Shown one piece after another: positions 42,726-52,598 of a stretch of DNA of 64,000 bases (its first letter is position 1; the number at the start of each line of letters is the position of its first letter). The DNA is from Fimbriimonas ginsengisoli Gsoil 348 (lineage in GTDB: Bacteria; Armatimonadota; Fimbriimonadia; Fimbriimonadales; Fimbriimonadaceae): the NCBI GenBank assembly GCA_945881865.1, contig CAMCVK010000002.1, positions 186,001-250,000 on the forward strand. Reading direction: 5' to 3'. The notes under the pieces are model-generated. The model had not been told where the DNA came from. It did not search any database and saw nothing but the letters and a program-made list of their open reading frames with translations. A program made the position numbers and the translations under genes.

Positions 42726-42741
42726 AACAGATCGACAAAAG

Positions 42742-43275
42742 CTATTTTGGCCGGAAGAAGGTCTCCGGAGTTCCGATGCGGGTTAGGTCTGGCGTCGCCA
42801 CTATCTCTTCGCCCAATTCGATTCGCCCGTCGGGAAAGGTGACGACCACGTTTCCAACCGCCCGAAGCTCCTTTTTCACCCCGTCGTACGTTGCCGAACG
42901 GCAAGTCAGAACCGCTTTGAACGGGATCGCCGTGACCGAGACGTTTCCCGAGAGATACAGTTTCGACGCCTCTTGCTCGGCCCGCCCAGAATCCGCTTTG
43001 TAGGTCCCTTGGACCGCGTCGCCCCGGAAAAACTCGCCGTTCACGACTTCAAGATCGGTGACGGACTTCTTCGTCTCTACTCCCCGTATTTCGGCTCGTT
43101 CCCAACGAACGTTCCACATGCGCTCTTTTTTGTCCGGGGCGAACGCCACCGTCTCACCCGAGTTTGATTTCAGGATCGTGGTTGGCTTTTCTACCGGCTT
43201 CGGCTTCGCGGGCTTGGCGGCAGGCGGAGCGGCGCAGCCGGCAAGCACCACCAGGAATACGAGCAGGTACCGCAT
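42742..43275 (-). CDS. LptC-like lipoprotein
   Basis: 177 residues starting MRYLLVFLVVLAGCAAPP, a classic lipobox with Cys14. A Pro/Lys-rich linker is followed by a beta-rich domain (SVTAIPFKAVLTCRSATYDGVKKELRAVGNVVVTFPDGRIELGEEIVATP) resembling the LptC/OstA fold. LptC normally is a single-span inner-membrane protein, so the lipid anchor is a variation. It lies 11 nt before rlmN and is the first lpt gene of the operon. Confidence 0.8.
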   Translation of the reverse strand: MRYLLVFLVVLAGCAAPPAAKPAKPKPVEKPTTILKSNSGETVAFAPDKKERMWNVRWERAEIRGVETKKSVTDLEVVNGEFFRGDAVQGTYKADSGRAEQEASKLYLSGNVSVTAIPFKAVLTCRSATYDGVKKELRAVGNVVVTFPDGRIELGEEIVATPDLTRIGTPETFFRPK

Positions 43276-43286
43276 CGGACAAAGGT

Positions 43287-44378
43287 TTAACGTGCCACCG
43301 GCAGGTCGGCAACGGACGCCCGGTTCATGATCCGCCCGGTGTGTTGCCCGGCAAGCTGGCCACAGGCCGCAGCAATGTCGTGGCCGCGCTCCATGCGCTC
43401 CGAGACGTTAACGCCCGCCTGCTCCAGAATTTGCCGGAATTGGCGGACGGCCTGCCGGGTCGGCCGGGCAAAGCCTTGCTCCGTATCCACGTAGTTGAAC
43501 GGGATCAAATTGACGACGTTGGGAACACCTCGAATGAGCTTGGCCAAAGCTTTGGCTTGGTCCGGCGTGTCCGTAACGTCGCGGATCAGCAAGTACTCCA
43601 GCGTGATCTTCCGGCCGGTCGCTTGTTGATACTCGCGCATCGCGTTGAAGACCTCCTGCACCGGCCACCGGTGATTGACCGGCATCAGGCGATCGCGAAC
43701 TTCGTCCAGCGGCGAGTGGAGCGAAAGTGCCAGGTGGATCGGAAGCTTTTCCTCCGCGAGTTTTTCGATTTGGGGAACGATGCCGACGGTAGAGACCGTG
43801 ATGTGCCGGTAGCTGAGGCCGACCTCGTCATGCAGAATCCGCATCGCCTTGATCAGGTTCGGAAGGTTGAGAAGCGGTTCGCCCATCCCCATGAACACGA
43901 CATGCGAGATGCGCCTCTCGCTGAGTTGCTGAAGCATGAGGTACTGGCCCACGATCTCCGAAACGTCCAGGTTTCGCTGGAAGCCGCCCAGGCCGGTCGC
44001 GCAGAACTTACAGCCCATCGGGCAACCGACTTGGCTACTCAAACAACACGAAACTCGGTCTTCATACGGAAGCAACACACACTCGAAAACCTGATTGTCG
44101 CCGCGATGGACGAGTAATTTGTCCACGCCGTCGGTCGACTGCTTGCGAACGGCGGTCTCCAATGGGTGGGTTCGGAAGCACAGTTCCAGTTCGTCGCGAA
44201 GAGCTTGCGGAAGGTCGCCCATTGCCTGCAGGTTCGTCTCGTGCCGGCGGTAGAGGTGCCAGGCAAGCTGTTTCGACCTCATGCTGGCGTCGCTTCGCTC
44301 GCCAAGAACCGCCTGAATTTCCTTCTGACTAAGCCCGATTAGACAGGGAAGTTTCTCTTGGTTTTCCCCAATCTTCAT
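43287..44378 (-). CDS. rlmN: Dual-specificity 23S rRNA/tRNA adenine-C2 methyltransferase RlmN
   Basis: 363 residues, full family length. Radical-SAM CxxxCxxC is GCPMGCKFC (Cys119, 123, 126). The Cys in CLSSQVGC just before it (Cys112) and the methyl-carrying Cys339 in HDIAAACGQLAG are both present, so the enzyme should be active. It methylates A2503 of 23S rRNA and A37 of some tRNAs. TAAACT 7 nt before its ATG suggests leaderless transcription. It leads the lpt genes with a gap of 11 nt. Confidence 0.97.
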   Translation of the reverse strand: MKIGENQEKLPCLIGLSQKEIQAVLGERSDASMRSKQLAWHLYRRHETNLQAMGDLPQALRDELELCFRTHPLETAVRKQSTDGVDKLLVHRGDNQVFECVLLPYEDRVSCCLSSQVGCPMGCKFCATGLGGFQRNLDVSEIVGQYLMLQQLSERRISHVVFMGMGEPLLNLPNLIKAMRILHDEVGLSYRHITVSTVGIVPQIEKLAEEKLPIHLALSLHSPLDEVRDRLMPVNHRWPVQEVFNAMREYQQATGRKITLEYLLIRDVTDTPDQAKALAKLIRGVPNVVNLIPFNYVDTEQGFARPTRQAVRQFRQILEQAGVNVSERMERGHDIAAACGQLAGQHTGRIMNRASVADLPVAR

Positions 44379-44385
44379 TGGCTAG

Positions 44386-44391
44386 AGTTTA
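44386..44391 (-). promoter_or_regulatory. -10-like TAAACT 7 nt upstream of rlmN
   Basis: TAAACT on the minus strand, 7 nt from the ATG at 44378. No Shine-Dalgarno. It would drive rlmN and probably the lpt operon. Confidence 0.4.
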
Positions 44392-44552
44392 CCGGGACGG
44401 GGGAGGCGGGCCCCGCCATCGACCTCTCGGGCCAAGTTTTTGACCGAGTTTTGTTAGCATTTCTTAACGGAAAAGGGGGTCCCAGGTTCAAGCTTCGGGA
44501 ACCCAGCAAAAAGACGTGTTGTTCTGCCCGTCGCTGGCATGCTAGACATGCA

Positions 44553-47500
44553 ATGATGCTTGCGTTAACTGCGGCTATGATGATGGTTGTCGGCACCCCG
44601 ACCCCCTTGTCAAATGCTAATTCGATTCCTGATCTAAACGCCTTTGTGGAAAACAAAGGCCAGTGGGATCCGCAGGCGCGATTTCTTGCTAAGACCGGTG
44701 GCCTAAACTTTTGGGTTACCGAGACTGGCTTCACGCTCGACCTCAAAAAGGCCGTTGCGGGAGAAAGTGGATCGCGTCATATCGGACACGTAGTGAAAGT
44801 CCAGGTTGTCGGCTCTAGGGGTGCGGCCGATACGTCTGGAGTTCGACAGGTTCAAGGAAATCTCAACTTTCTGAAAGGAGAAGCTTCTGGGTGGGTGACG
44901 GATGTGCCGCGCTTCCAAGAAGCAAAAGCCCAAAACCTCATTTCGGGCGTCGACGCTCGATACTATTCGGAGAACGGCCGACCGCGATACGACTTGATCG
45001 TCCGCGCCGGAACGGACCCGAGCACGGTGAAGCTGAATTACGACGGCGCTGAGAACCTCCGAATCGGAGCCAACGGCGTGTTGAAGTTCGACACGACCGT
45101 CGGAACGGTCGAAGAGAAGGGTCTCTTCGTCTACCAGAACATCAACGGAACCGTTAAGCCGGTTGCCGCTGGCCACGTTATCAACCCGGACGGCACCGTG
45201 TCGTTCAAGCTCGGCAGCTACGACAAGTCGAAGCCGGTTGTCATCGACCCGATCATCTGGTCCGCTTTCAGTGGCGGCACGGCAGATGAGGCGTTCAACA
45301 AGGTAACCCAGAACGCAGCCGGTCAGGTCTTCGCTGTCGGAACTTCGTTCTCGACCGACCTTCCGACCACGGCTGGAGCCTACGACGAGTCGGCAAACGG
45401 CGGAACGGACGTTTATGTTGCCGGAATCGCCGCAGACGGCATGTCGCTCCTGTTCGGCACCTACCTTGGTGGTAGCTCGGCCGATATGGGTAACGACATC
45501 GCGTTCACCTCGGCCGGATCCCTTGCCATCACCGGTGCAACGACCTCGGTCAACTACACCGCCGTCGGCGCAAAGCTTCCGCGAGACCTCGGAACCACGA
45601 CGATCTCTCAAGACGCGTTCGTCACCAGCCTTTCCGCGAACGGAGCCAGCGTGCTCTGGTCGTCGCGAATCGGTGGTGCTTCCACGGACTTCGCAACCGG
45701 CCTTTCGGCCATCGGTTCGCAGGTCTACGTCGTTGGCGGCACCACGTCGTCCAACTTCCCCGCGATCGCCAACCCGGCGTTCAGCGAGCGACCGTTCCAG
45801 TTCCGAAAGGGCGCTGGACAGGATGCATGGCTGGCCCGAGTCAACGTGACCGGCGCCATCGTCTTCTCGACGTTCCTTGGCGGAGCGGGCGACGAAGTTG
45901 CAACCGACGTTGCAACGCAGGTATTCGACCCGGTAGTCACCGGTTGGACGACGTCTTCGGACTTCGCTAGCACGACGGCTTACCCGACGGCATTCGACAC
46001 GACCTACAACGGCGGCCGAGACGGCTTCGTCATCGGTATCACCGGCGGCGGAAACGCGCTTCGCTACAAGAGCTACCTCGGTGGCGCAGGATTCGACGAC
46101 GCAAGAACGATTGCGGTCAAGCCGAACGGAGACTTCACGGTTGCTGGAAACACGCAATCGACCGATTTCCCGCTCCTGAAGCCATTCCAGCTCACGACCA
46201 CCGCGCCGAACGCGTTCGTGACGCAGTTCGTGGCCAATGCCACGGCCATCAACTTCAGCAGCTACCACGGTAGCCGACAGGCTGCTGCCGGCGACGGCGG
46301 CACGACGGCCAGCGATATCACCCACGACCGCTTCGGCGGCCCGGTTCTCGTTGGTTCCACCAGCGCTACCCGAATTGCCCTCCGCGGTAAGGGTGCCCAG
46401 CAGACGCTCGTCGGCCAGAGCGATGGATACATCGTTCGACTGAGCCCGACCGGCGGCTACGTCTACGGTTCGTTCATCGGCGGCGTCGCAAACGACAACG
46501 CCAACGGACTTGCCTTCTCGACCACCGGTATCGCTACCGTGGTTGGCCAGGCAAACGCCGGCTTCCCGACCACGGTTGGTTCGGTTGACGAAACCAACAA
46601 TGGCCTCGCCGATGGCTTCGCGCTGAAGATGGACCTTCCGGTCTCGCTTCGCTCGACCTACCACCGCGGCCTCATGTACCCTTACCAGCTTCCGGTTTAC
46701 GTTCAGCTGGACGGTATTCCGTTCAGCGACGTAACGGTTTCGGTTATGTCCGACAACCCGATTGTCACCATCCCGTCGACCATGACGGTTCCTGCCGGTC
46801 TCAGCTACGCATTCGCGAAGTCGCCGGTTAGCCCGCTCTGGATGGACGAAATGGGAACCATCACCGCAATGTGGGATGGCACGACCCGGACAGCTCCGTT
46901 CATGCTCGCAGCGCCGATGATCTCTTCGATCACCACGGCAAGCAACATGGTTGCCGGCGGCCGAACTCTCGGTGGCACGGTTAACCTCGACTCGCGATTC
47001 CTTCTCACGCCGCTTGCGCTGACTTTGGTTGATGCAACGACGGGAGACGCGATCTCCAGCGATGTCGCAACGATCGCTCCGGCAACGGCTCGGGTCGATT
47101 CGACCACGGCTGCCTTCACCATCTCCACCAGGTCCGTTCCGATGGACATGATGGTTAAGGTTAAGGGCGCCAAGAACGTGATGAGCGATGCCTTCACGAT
47201 CAAGGCTCCGGTTCCGACGACCTTGCAGCTCAGCAGAAGCAGCGTCCTCGGCGGCCTCGGTACTTCGATGACCGGCACGGTCTACCTCGACGTTAACGCT
47301 CCGGTTGGCGGACTCACGGTTGCCGTGAACTCCACCGACAGCGCCATCATGGTTCCCGCAACCATGACGGTTCCCGCCGGTACGAAGATCGGCACGTTCA
47401 CGTTCATGGCCGGATCGGTCATGGCGAACACCGTCGGTGCGGTTGAAGTCAACGCAAACGGCGTCGCCGTTTCGAAGGCGTTCACCGTTTTCGCTCCGCA

Positions 47501-47789
47501 GCCGGTCTCGGTTACGGTTTCCCCGACCAGCGTCGTTCGCGGCAACTCGGTCTCGGGTACGGCTACGATCAGCGCTCCGGCACCGATCGGCGGCCTGAAC
47601 CTCGTTCTGGAGCTCACGAGCCCGCTCACCGGAATCACGGTTCCGGCGTTCGCATTCGTGCCAGAGGGCGCAACCACGTCGAATCCGTTCATGATCGACA
47701 CCACCGCGTCGGCTCCGGTCGGCGCCGTTCTGTTCAAGGTCATCTACAACGGTAAGACCATCAACGGAACCTTCCGCGTCCGAGCCTAA
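44553..47789 (+). CDS. Large secreted SBBP-repeat protein with Ig-like C-terminal domains
   Basis: 1078 residues from the ATG at 44553 (the frame is open earlier but the upstream part lies over rlmN and the leader). Signal region about 1-23. The N-terminal domain begins NAFVENKGQWDPQARFLAKTGG, the domain that precedes SBBP repeats. SBBP beta-propeller repeats follow (about 230-700; LFGTYLGGSSADMGNDIAF, IVFSTFLGGAGDEVATDVA). At about 760-1078 there are Ig-like modules (STMTVPAGLSYAF, ATMTVPAGTKIGTFTF). A surface-adhesion or matrix role is likely. Arg is mostly CGA. A strong terminator follows. Confidence 0.88.
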   Translation: MMLALTAAMMMVVGTPTPLSNANSIPDLNAFVENKGQWDPQARFLAKTGGLNFWVTETGFTLDLKKAVAGESGSRHIGHVVKVQVVGSRGAADTSGVRQVQGNLNFLKGEASGWVTDVPRFQEAKAQNLISGVDARYYSENGRPRYDLIVRAGTDPSTVKLNYDGAENLRIGANGVLKFDTTVGTVEEKGLFVYQNINGTVKPVAAGHVINPDGTVSFKLGSYDKSKPVVIDPIIWSAFSGGTADEAFNKVTQNAAGQVFAVGTSFSTDLPTTAGAYDESANGGTDVYVAGIAADGMSLLFGTYLGGSSADMGNDIAFTSAGSLAITGATTSVNYTAVGAKLPRDLGTTTISQDAFVTSLSANGASVLWSSRIGGASTDFATGLSAIGSQVYVVGGTTSSNFPAIANPAFSERPFQFRKGAGQDAWLARVNVTGAIVFSTFLGGAGDEVATDVATQVFDPVVTGWTTSSDFASTTAYPTAFDTTYNGGRDGFVIGITGGGNALRYKSYLGGAGFDDARTIAVKPNGDFTVAGNTQSTDFPLLKPFQLTTTAPNAFVTQFVANATAINFSSYHGSRQAAAGDGGTTASDITHDRFGGPVLVGSTSATRIALRGKGAQQTLVGQSDGYIVRLSPTGGYVYGSFIGGVANDNANGLAFSTTGIATVVGQANAGFPTTVGSVDETNNGLADGFALKMDLPVSLRSTYHRGLMYPYQLPVYVQLDGIPFSDVTVSVMSDNPIVTIPSTMTVPAGLSYAFAKSPVSPLWMDEMGTITAMWDGTTRTAPFMLAAPMISSITTASNMVAGGRTLGGTVNLDSRFLLTPLALTLVDATTGDAISSDVATIAPATARVDSTTAAFTISTRSVPMDMMVKVKGAKNVMSDAFTIKAPVPTTLQLSRSSVLGGLGTSMTGTVYLDVNAPVGGLTVAVNSTDSAIMVPATMTVPAGTKIGTFTFMAGSVMANTVGAVEVNANGVAVSKAFTVFAPQPVSVTVSPTSVVRGNSVSGTATISAPAPIGGLNLVLELTSPLTGITVPAFAFVPEGATTSNPFMIDTTASAPVGAVLFKVIYNGKTINGTFRVRA

Positions 47790-47805
47790 CGGCTCATCGC
47801 AATCG

Positions 47806-47839
47806 AAGGCCGGAAGTCGAAAGACTTCCGGCCTTTTTT
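47806..47839 (+). terminator. Intrinsic terminator of the SBBP gene
   Basis: A perfect 13-bp stem AAGGCCGGAAGTC / GACTTCCGGCCTT closes on a GAAA tetraloop and is followed by TTTT, 16 nt after the stop. Confidence 0.95.
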
Positions 47840-47875
47840 GTGCCTCTTTTGGCCTACCGGCGCCGTGGGATGCGA

Positions 47876-47881
47876 TAAATT
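47876..47881 (+). promoter_or_regulatory. -10-like TAAATT 8 nt upstream of the htrA-like gene
   Basis: TAAATT-N8-ATG at 47890, with no Shine-Dalgarno. It is 37 nt after the SBBP terminator, so the gene needs its own promoter. Confidence 0.4.
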
Positions 47882-47889
47882 AGAGTTTC

Positions 47890-49050
47890 ATGGCCAAAAA
47901 CGGTGTTGCGATGCTTTTCGGTTTGGTGGTGGCCGCCGGAGCGGGTGCGTTCGGCGCATTTCAGGTTTCCAAGTTCCTGGACCAAAGCCGTCCGGCAGCG
48001 GACAATCGAGCTGCCGAACAGTTGTTACAGCCCGTCCGCTATGAGCCCAGCGCGCCGCTACCCGCCGGGAGCGTGGACTTTCGCTCCGCCGCCCGGCGCG
48101 TCACCCCGTCGGTCGTCAGCGTCGACCGCTACGAGCGGCAGATGAACTTTTTCGGCGAGCCAGGGGCCGAAGCCGAGACCGGAACGGGATCCGGCGTCGT
48201 CATCTCGGCGGATGGAATCATCGTCACCAACAACCACGTGGTAGCCGATGCCGACCGCGTGAGGGTCCGCTTTGGCGACGGAAAGATGGTCGACGCGAAG
48301 GTCGTCGGAACCGATCCGACTTCCGATCTTGCGGTCCTGCGGGTCGAGTCTAAGAATCTCTCGCCGATCCAGTTTGCGGCCTCAAAGGATGTCGAGATCG
48401 GGCAGTGGGTCATGGCAGTCGGCAACCCGCTTGGCTTCGATAACACGGTCAGCGTGGGCGTCGTTAGCTCGCTTAAGCGCAGCCTGCCCACCGACCGGCA
48501 GGGCAACGGGCTGGTCGATGCGATTCAGACCGACGCGGCGATCAATCCGGGCAATTCGGGCGGTGCCCTATGTGACGCGGAGGGACGGCTCATCGGGATC
48601 AATTCGGCTATCGCCAGCAGCACCGGCCAAAGCATTGGCATCGGCTTCGCGGTGCCGGTAGACCGCGTGCGGTCGGTCGCCAGCGACATCCTGAAGTTTG
48701 GCTATGCGCGGTACGCAAGCCTGGGAATCCTCACCCGACGCCGCCTCGACGGTGCCCTTGCCTATACGAACGTGCGCCGCGAGTTGGCCGGCCTGGCCCA
48801 GCAGGAGGACGCGAGCAAGGTGCCGATGCGCGGCATCATCGTCATGGACGCCTCGCCCGAAACCAAGCGGGCCGGCATCGACCGATGGGACATCATTACC
48901 GCGATTGACGGCGTTGCGACCGACGGAACGTTCGATCTGAATCGTGCCTTGGTCCCCAAAAAACCGGGAGACCAGGTGGAGGTTTCGGTTTGGTCGCGCG
49001 GCCAGGCGAAGAAGGTCCGGTTTAAGCTGCAAGAAGCCCGGCGTCGGTAG
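47890..49050 (+). CDS. HtrA/DegP-type serine protease with PDZ domain
   Basis: 386 residues. One N-terminal membrane segment (MLFGLVVAAGAGAFGAF) anchors a trypsin-like domain with catalytic His116 (VTNNHVV), Asp146 (TSDLAVL) and Ser223 (INPGNSGGAL). A single PDZ domain (about 290-380; DASPETKRAGIDRWDIITAIDG) follows. The triad is complete, so it should cleave or refold misfolded envelope proteins. The family usually has one or two PDZ domains. A weak hairpin GGGTCACG/CGTGACCC at 49063-49084 lies after the stop. Confidence 0.94.
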   Translation: MAKNGVAMLFGLVVAAGAGAFGAFQVSKFLDQSRPAADNRAAEQLLQPVRYEPSAPLPAGSVDFRSAARRVTPSVVSVDRYERQMNFFGEPGAEAETGTGSGVVISADGIIVTNNHVVADADRVRVRFGDGKMVDAKVVGTDPTSDLAVLRVESKNLSPIQFAASKDVEIGQWVMAVGNPLGFDNTVSVGVVSSLKRSLPTDRQGNGLVDAIQTDAAINPGNSGGALCDAEGRLIGINSAIASSTGQSIGIGFAVPVDRVRSVASDILKFGYARYASLGILTRRRLDGALAYTNVRRELAGLAQQEDASKVPMRGIIVMDASPETKRAGIDRWDIITAIDGVATDGTFDLNRALVPKKPGDQVEVSVWSRGQAKKVRFKLQEARRR

Positions 49051-49062
49051 TACGCGGGTGTT

Positions 49063-49084
49063 GGGTCACGCTTTTTCGTGACCC
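49063..49084 (+). terminator. Possible terminator after the HtrA-like gene
   Basis: GGGTCACG and CGTGACCC flank a CTTTTT loop, 12 nt past the stop. There is no T-run beyond the stem, so this is uncertain. Confidence 0.45.
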
Positions 49085-49208
49085 GTAGGTGCGTGATCGA
49101 AAGAGTATTCTCCTAATGCGGTGTACGTCAGAGTGTGAGGCGAAGGGGTAGCCGCGACGTCATCTCAACCGGCATTACCTCACCCGGTTACCGATCCTGC
49201 GATAATTC

Positions 49209-49760
49209 ATGAAAAACCACCTTCTTGTCATCTCGGTGGCGTCCGCGATCGGGTTTTCCGCCACCGGCCACGCCGCGCTAATTCACCTTGAACACACCGA
49301 GTTCATCGTGAAGTACGACCCGGCGTATTCGCTAGTTTCCTGGTCCGTCCCAATCGCTGGATCAGTTACGCTTGACCATGAAACGGACATCGCCATACCG
49401 TCCGCTTACGAGTTAGTCGGCGAAGAACCCCAACCGTGGGATCTTGACAGAGGAATCCTCTACTTTAACGCTGCGAACCGTCCCAACTTTATCGGTGAGG
49501 GCACGCACAAGTTTTATCGATGGAATGGGACGACCAGACTTGAATTCAATTCCCTATCGCAACCATTGGCAGGCGATATACGACAGTACCGACTTTATGC
49601 GGGTGTGAACCCGCCACTAGATGAGGGAAATCCGGCCGACTATCTGCAGAGTCCCTATGTGGACATCACGCTGCACTTCGTGCCCGTGCCGGAGCCGGCG
49701 AGCATGGCCGTCCTCGGCCTCGGCGCCCTTGCGCTTCTGCGAAGAAAGAAGAAAGCCTGA
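49209..49760 (+). CDS. PEP-CTERM sorting domain protein, copy 1
   Basis: 183 residues. The N-terminal signal peptide (LLVISVASAIGFSATGHAA) and the C-terminal VPEPASMAVLGLGALALLRRKKK, with VPEP, a hydrophobic helix and a basic tail, mark it for exosortase processing at the surface. The middle is a beta-rich unknown domain starting LIHLEHTEFIV. The exosortase is not in the window. It is paralogous to the next gene and shares GATCCTGCGATAA just upstream of the start and an identical 50-bp palindromic repeat downstream. Confidence 0.9.
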   Translation: MKNHLLVISVASAIGFSATGHAALIHLEHTEFIVKYDPAYSLVSWSVPIAGSVTLDHETDIAIPSAYELVGEEPQPWDLDRGILYFNAANRPNFIGEGTHKFYRWNGTTRLEFNSLSQPLAGDIRQYRLYAGVNPPLDEGNPADYLQSPYVDITLHFVPVPEPASMAVLGLGALALLRRKKKA

Positions 49761-49765
49761 ATCAG

Positions 49766-49815
49766 CTCTGAACCCCTCTCCAATCTGTTGGAGAGGGGCA
49801 GGGGTGAGGCAAAAG
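49766..49815. repeat. 50-bp palindromic repeat, copy A
   Basis: Identical over 50 bp to 50531-50580. The core is an 11-bp stem CCCCTCTCCAA / TTGGAGAGGGG around TCTG (49773-49798), then CAGGGGTGAGGC and AAAAG. It begins 5 bp after a PEP-CTERM stop codon and could serve as its terminator. Confidence 0.9.
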
Positions 49816-49958
49816 AAGCAATGCTGTCTAAAGAAACCATTGACCCGTTGATTTCCGACGGCGTGGACGCTCGCATAGTGGACGTACCAACGGGCACGAG
49901 CCTCGATCTCATCTCCACAACTACTACATCTCCCGATTCTTGGATCCTGCGATAACTC

Positions 49959-50525
49959 ATGAACACCTCCTTAACGATTTTCTCGATCGCCGCCCTCGGC
50001 TGCATGGCTGCCAGTAGCCAGGCAGCTATGATCCATCTCGACCAGACGAACTTCAACGTCTACTTGAATAGACCCTCTGCAGTCCTCGATTGGTCAGCAC
50101 CCGCCAGCGGCCGCCTTACTTTAGAGGCGGGCGAAATTGGCGCTAGGCCGATCGCGTTCGAACTTGACGGGCGTGGAAATCTTCTCCCTCACGACTACGA
50201 CAGGGGAATGTACTTCCTCGCTGGAACTGAGTCCTTGTTTGAGGGCGAGGGGGAGCACTCATTCGGCCAAGGCGGACAAGAAGTCCGACACGTGTTTCAA
50301 GCCACAGTGTTTCCAAGTGCTGGAGAAACACGGACCTACCGCCTATATGCTGGGACCAATGTTTTTGAAGATTCGGACGATCCCTACGACTATGCCAACG
50401 ATGTGTTTGTAGACATTACATTCCAATTTAGCGACGGAGTTGCACCACCCGTACCGGAACCGGCGAGCATGGCCGTCCTCGGCCTCGGCGCCCTCGCCCT
50501 CTTGCGACGAAAGAAGAAAGCCTGA
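49959..50525 (+). CDS. PEP-CTERM sorting domain protein, copy 2
   Basis: 188 residues with signal peptide (TIFSIAALGCMAASSQAA), a domain starting MIHLDQTNFNVYL, and the C-terminal VPEPASMAVLGLGALALLRRKKKA, identical in its last residues to copy 1. Mid-parts are only loosely similar (e.g. TRTYRLYAGTNVF vs IRQYRLYAGVNPP), so the pair arose by an old duplication with the sorting tail conserved. Exosortase substrates are often exported to the surface or matrix. A short frame ends 3 nt before the ATG, but I do not consider it a gene. Confidence 0.88.
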   Translation: MNTSLTIFSIAALGCMAASSQAAMIHLDQTNFNVYLNRPSAVLDWSAPASGRLTLEAGEIGARPIAFELDGRGNLLPHDYDRGMYFLAGTESLFEGEGEHSFGQGGQEVRHVFQATVFPSAGETRTYRLYAGTNVFEDSDDPYDYANDVFVDITFQFSDGVAPPVPEPASMAVLGLGALALLRRKKKA

Positions 50526-50530
50526 AGCGC

Positions 50531-50580
50531 CTCTGAACCCCTCTCCAATCTGTTGGAGAGGGGCAGGGGTGAGGCAAAAG
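50531..50580. repeat. 50-bp palindromic repeat, copy B
   Basis: Exact copy of 49766-49815, again 5 bp after a PEP-CTERM stop codon. The identity is far above that of the two genes' bodies, which suggests recent conversion or a mobile repeat. Confidence 0.9.
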
Positions 50581-50901
50581 GTTGGGCCTCCCTACCACAG
50601 AGTTTGGCGGGAAACCGTTTACGTTGAGTTGCAATTATAATGACTCTATAATTTTATTATTTAAGCCTCATCCCTTCCCTTCTCCCCAGGGAGAAGGGTT
50701 CAGACAGCCTTCGCGTTCGATCCCGGTTAGCCCGAAGGGCTGTAGCCGACGGCTCCGTGCCGTCGCTAAAGCGATTGCCCTGGGCCGGAAGGCCTCCGGC
50801 ACTCGCAAGAAAAAACCGTAAACTCCGGCAAGCCTTCCAGCGTCGCCAGCCCGTATTATAAGTAACGGTTCTGCGGGACACTCAACGAACCGAAAAACCT
50901 C
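50581..50901. other. Gene-free stretch with AT-rich block and hairpins
   Basis: No gene is seen. An AT-rich part (about 50630-50665) contains two TATAAT hexamers (50635 and 50647), unusual in this GC-rich DNA. Further hairpins follow: CCCTTCTCCC/GGGAGAAGGG (50677-50698), and CGACGGC/GCCGTCG and GGCCGGAAGGCC-type palindromes around 50745-50805. This may hold promoters for the ATPase gene at 50902 or decayed repeat copies. Confidence 0.5.
50677..50698. repeat. C-rich/G-rich palindrome
   Basis: CCCTTCTCCC (50677-50686), CA, GGGAGAAGGG (50689-50698), a 10-bp perfect stem, preceded by GCCTCATCCC as in the reverse complement of the 50-bp repeats. Confidence 0.7.
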
Positions 50902-52560
<1,659 letters not shown>

Positions 52561-52586
52561 GGTCCTAGGGCCTATTGGGGCGTCGG

Positions 52587-52592
52587 TACACT
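52587..52592 (+). promoter_or_regulatory. -10-like TACACT 6 nt upstream of GTG 52599
   Basis: TACACT-N6-GTG with no Shine-Dalgarno, same layout as the other leaderless-type starts. It supports GTG 52599 as the start. Confidence 0.45.
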
Positions 52593-52598
52593 TCGATT

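Noticed and set aside
44703-46664. 653-codon open frame on the minus strand inside the SBBP gene
   Set aside because: It is antisense to a coherent repeat protein, has no domain, and is Arg/Gly-rich as expected for the reverse of GC-rich coding DNA.
49821-49955. 44-codon frame ending 3 nt before the second PEP-CTERM gene
   Set aside because: No Shine-Dalgarno, no similarity visible, and the upstream counterpart of the first PEP-CTERM gene has no matching frame.
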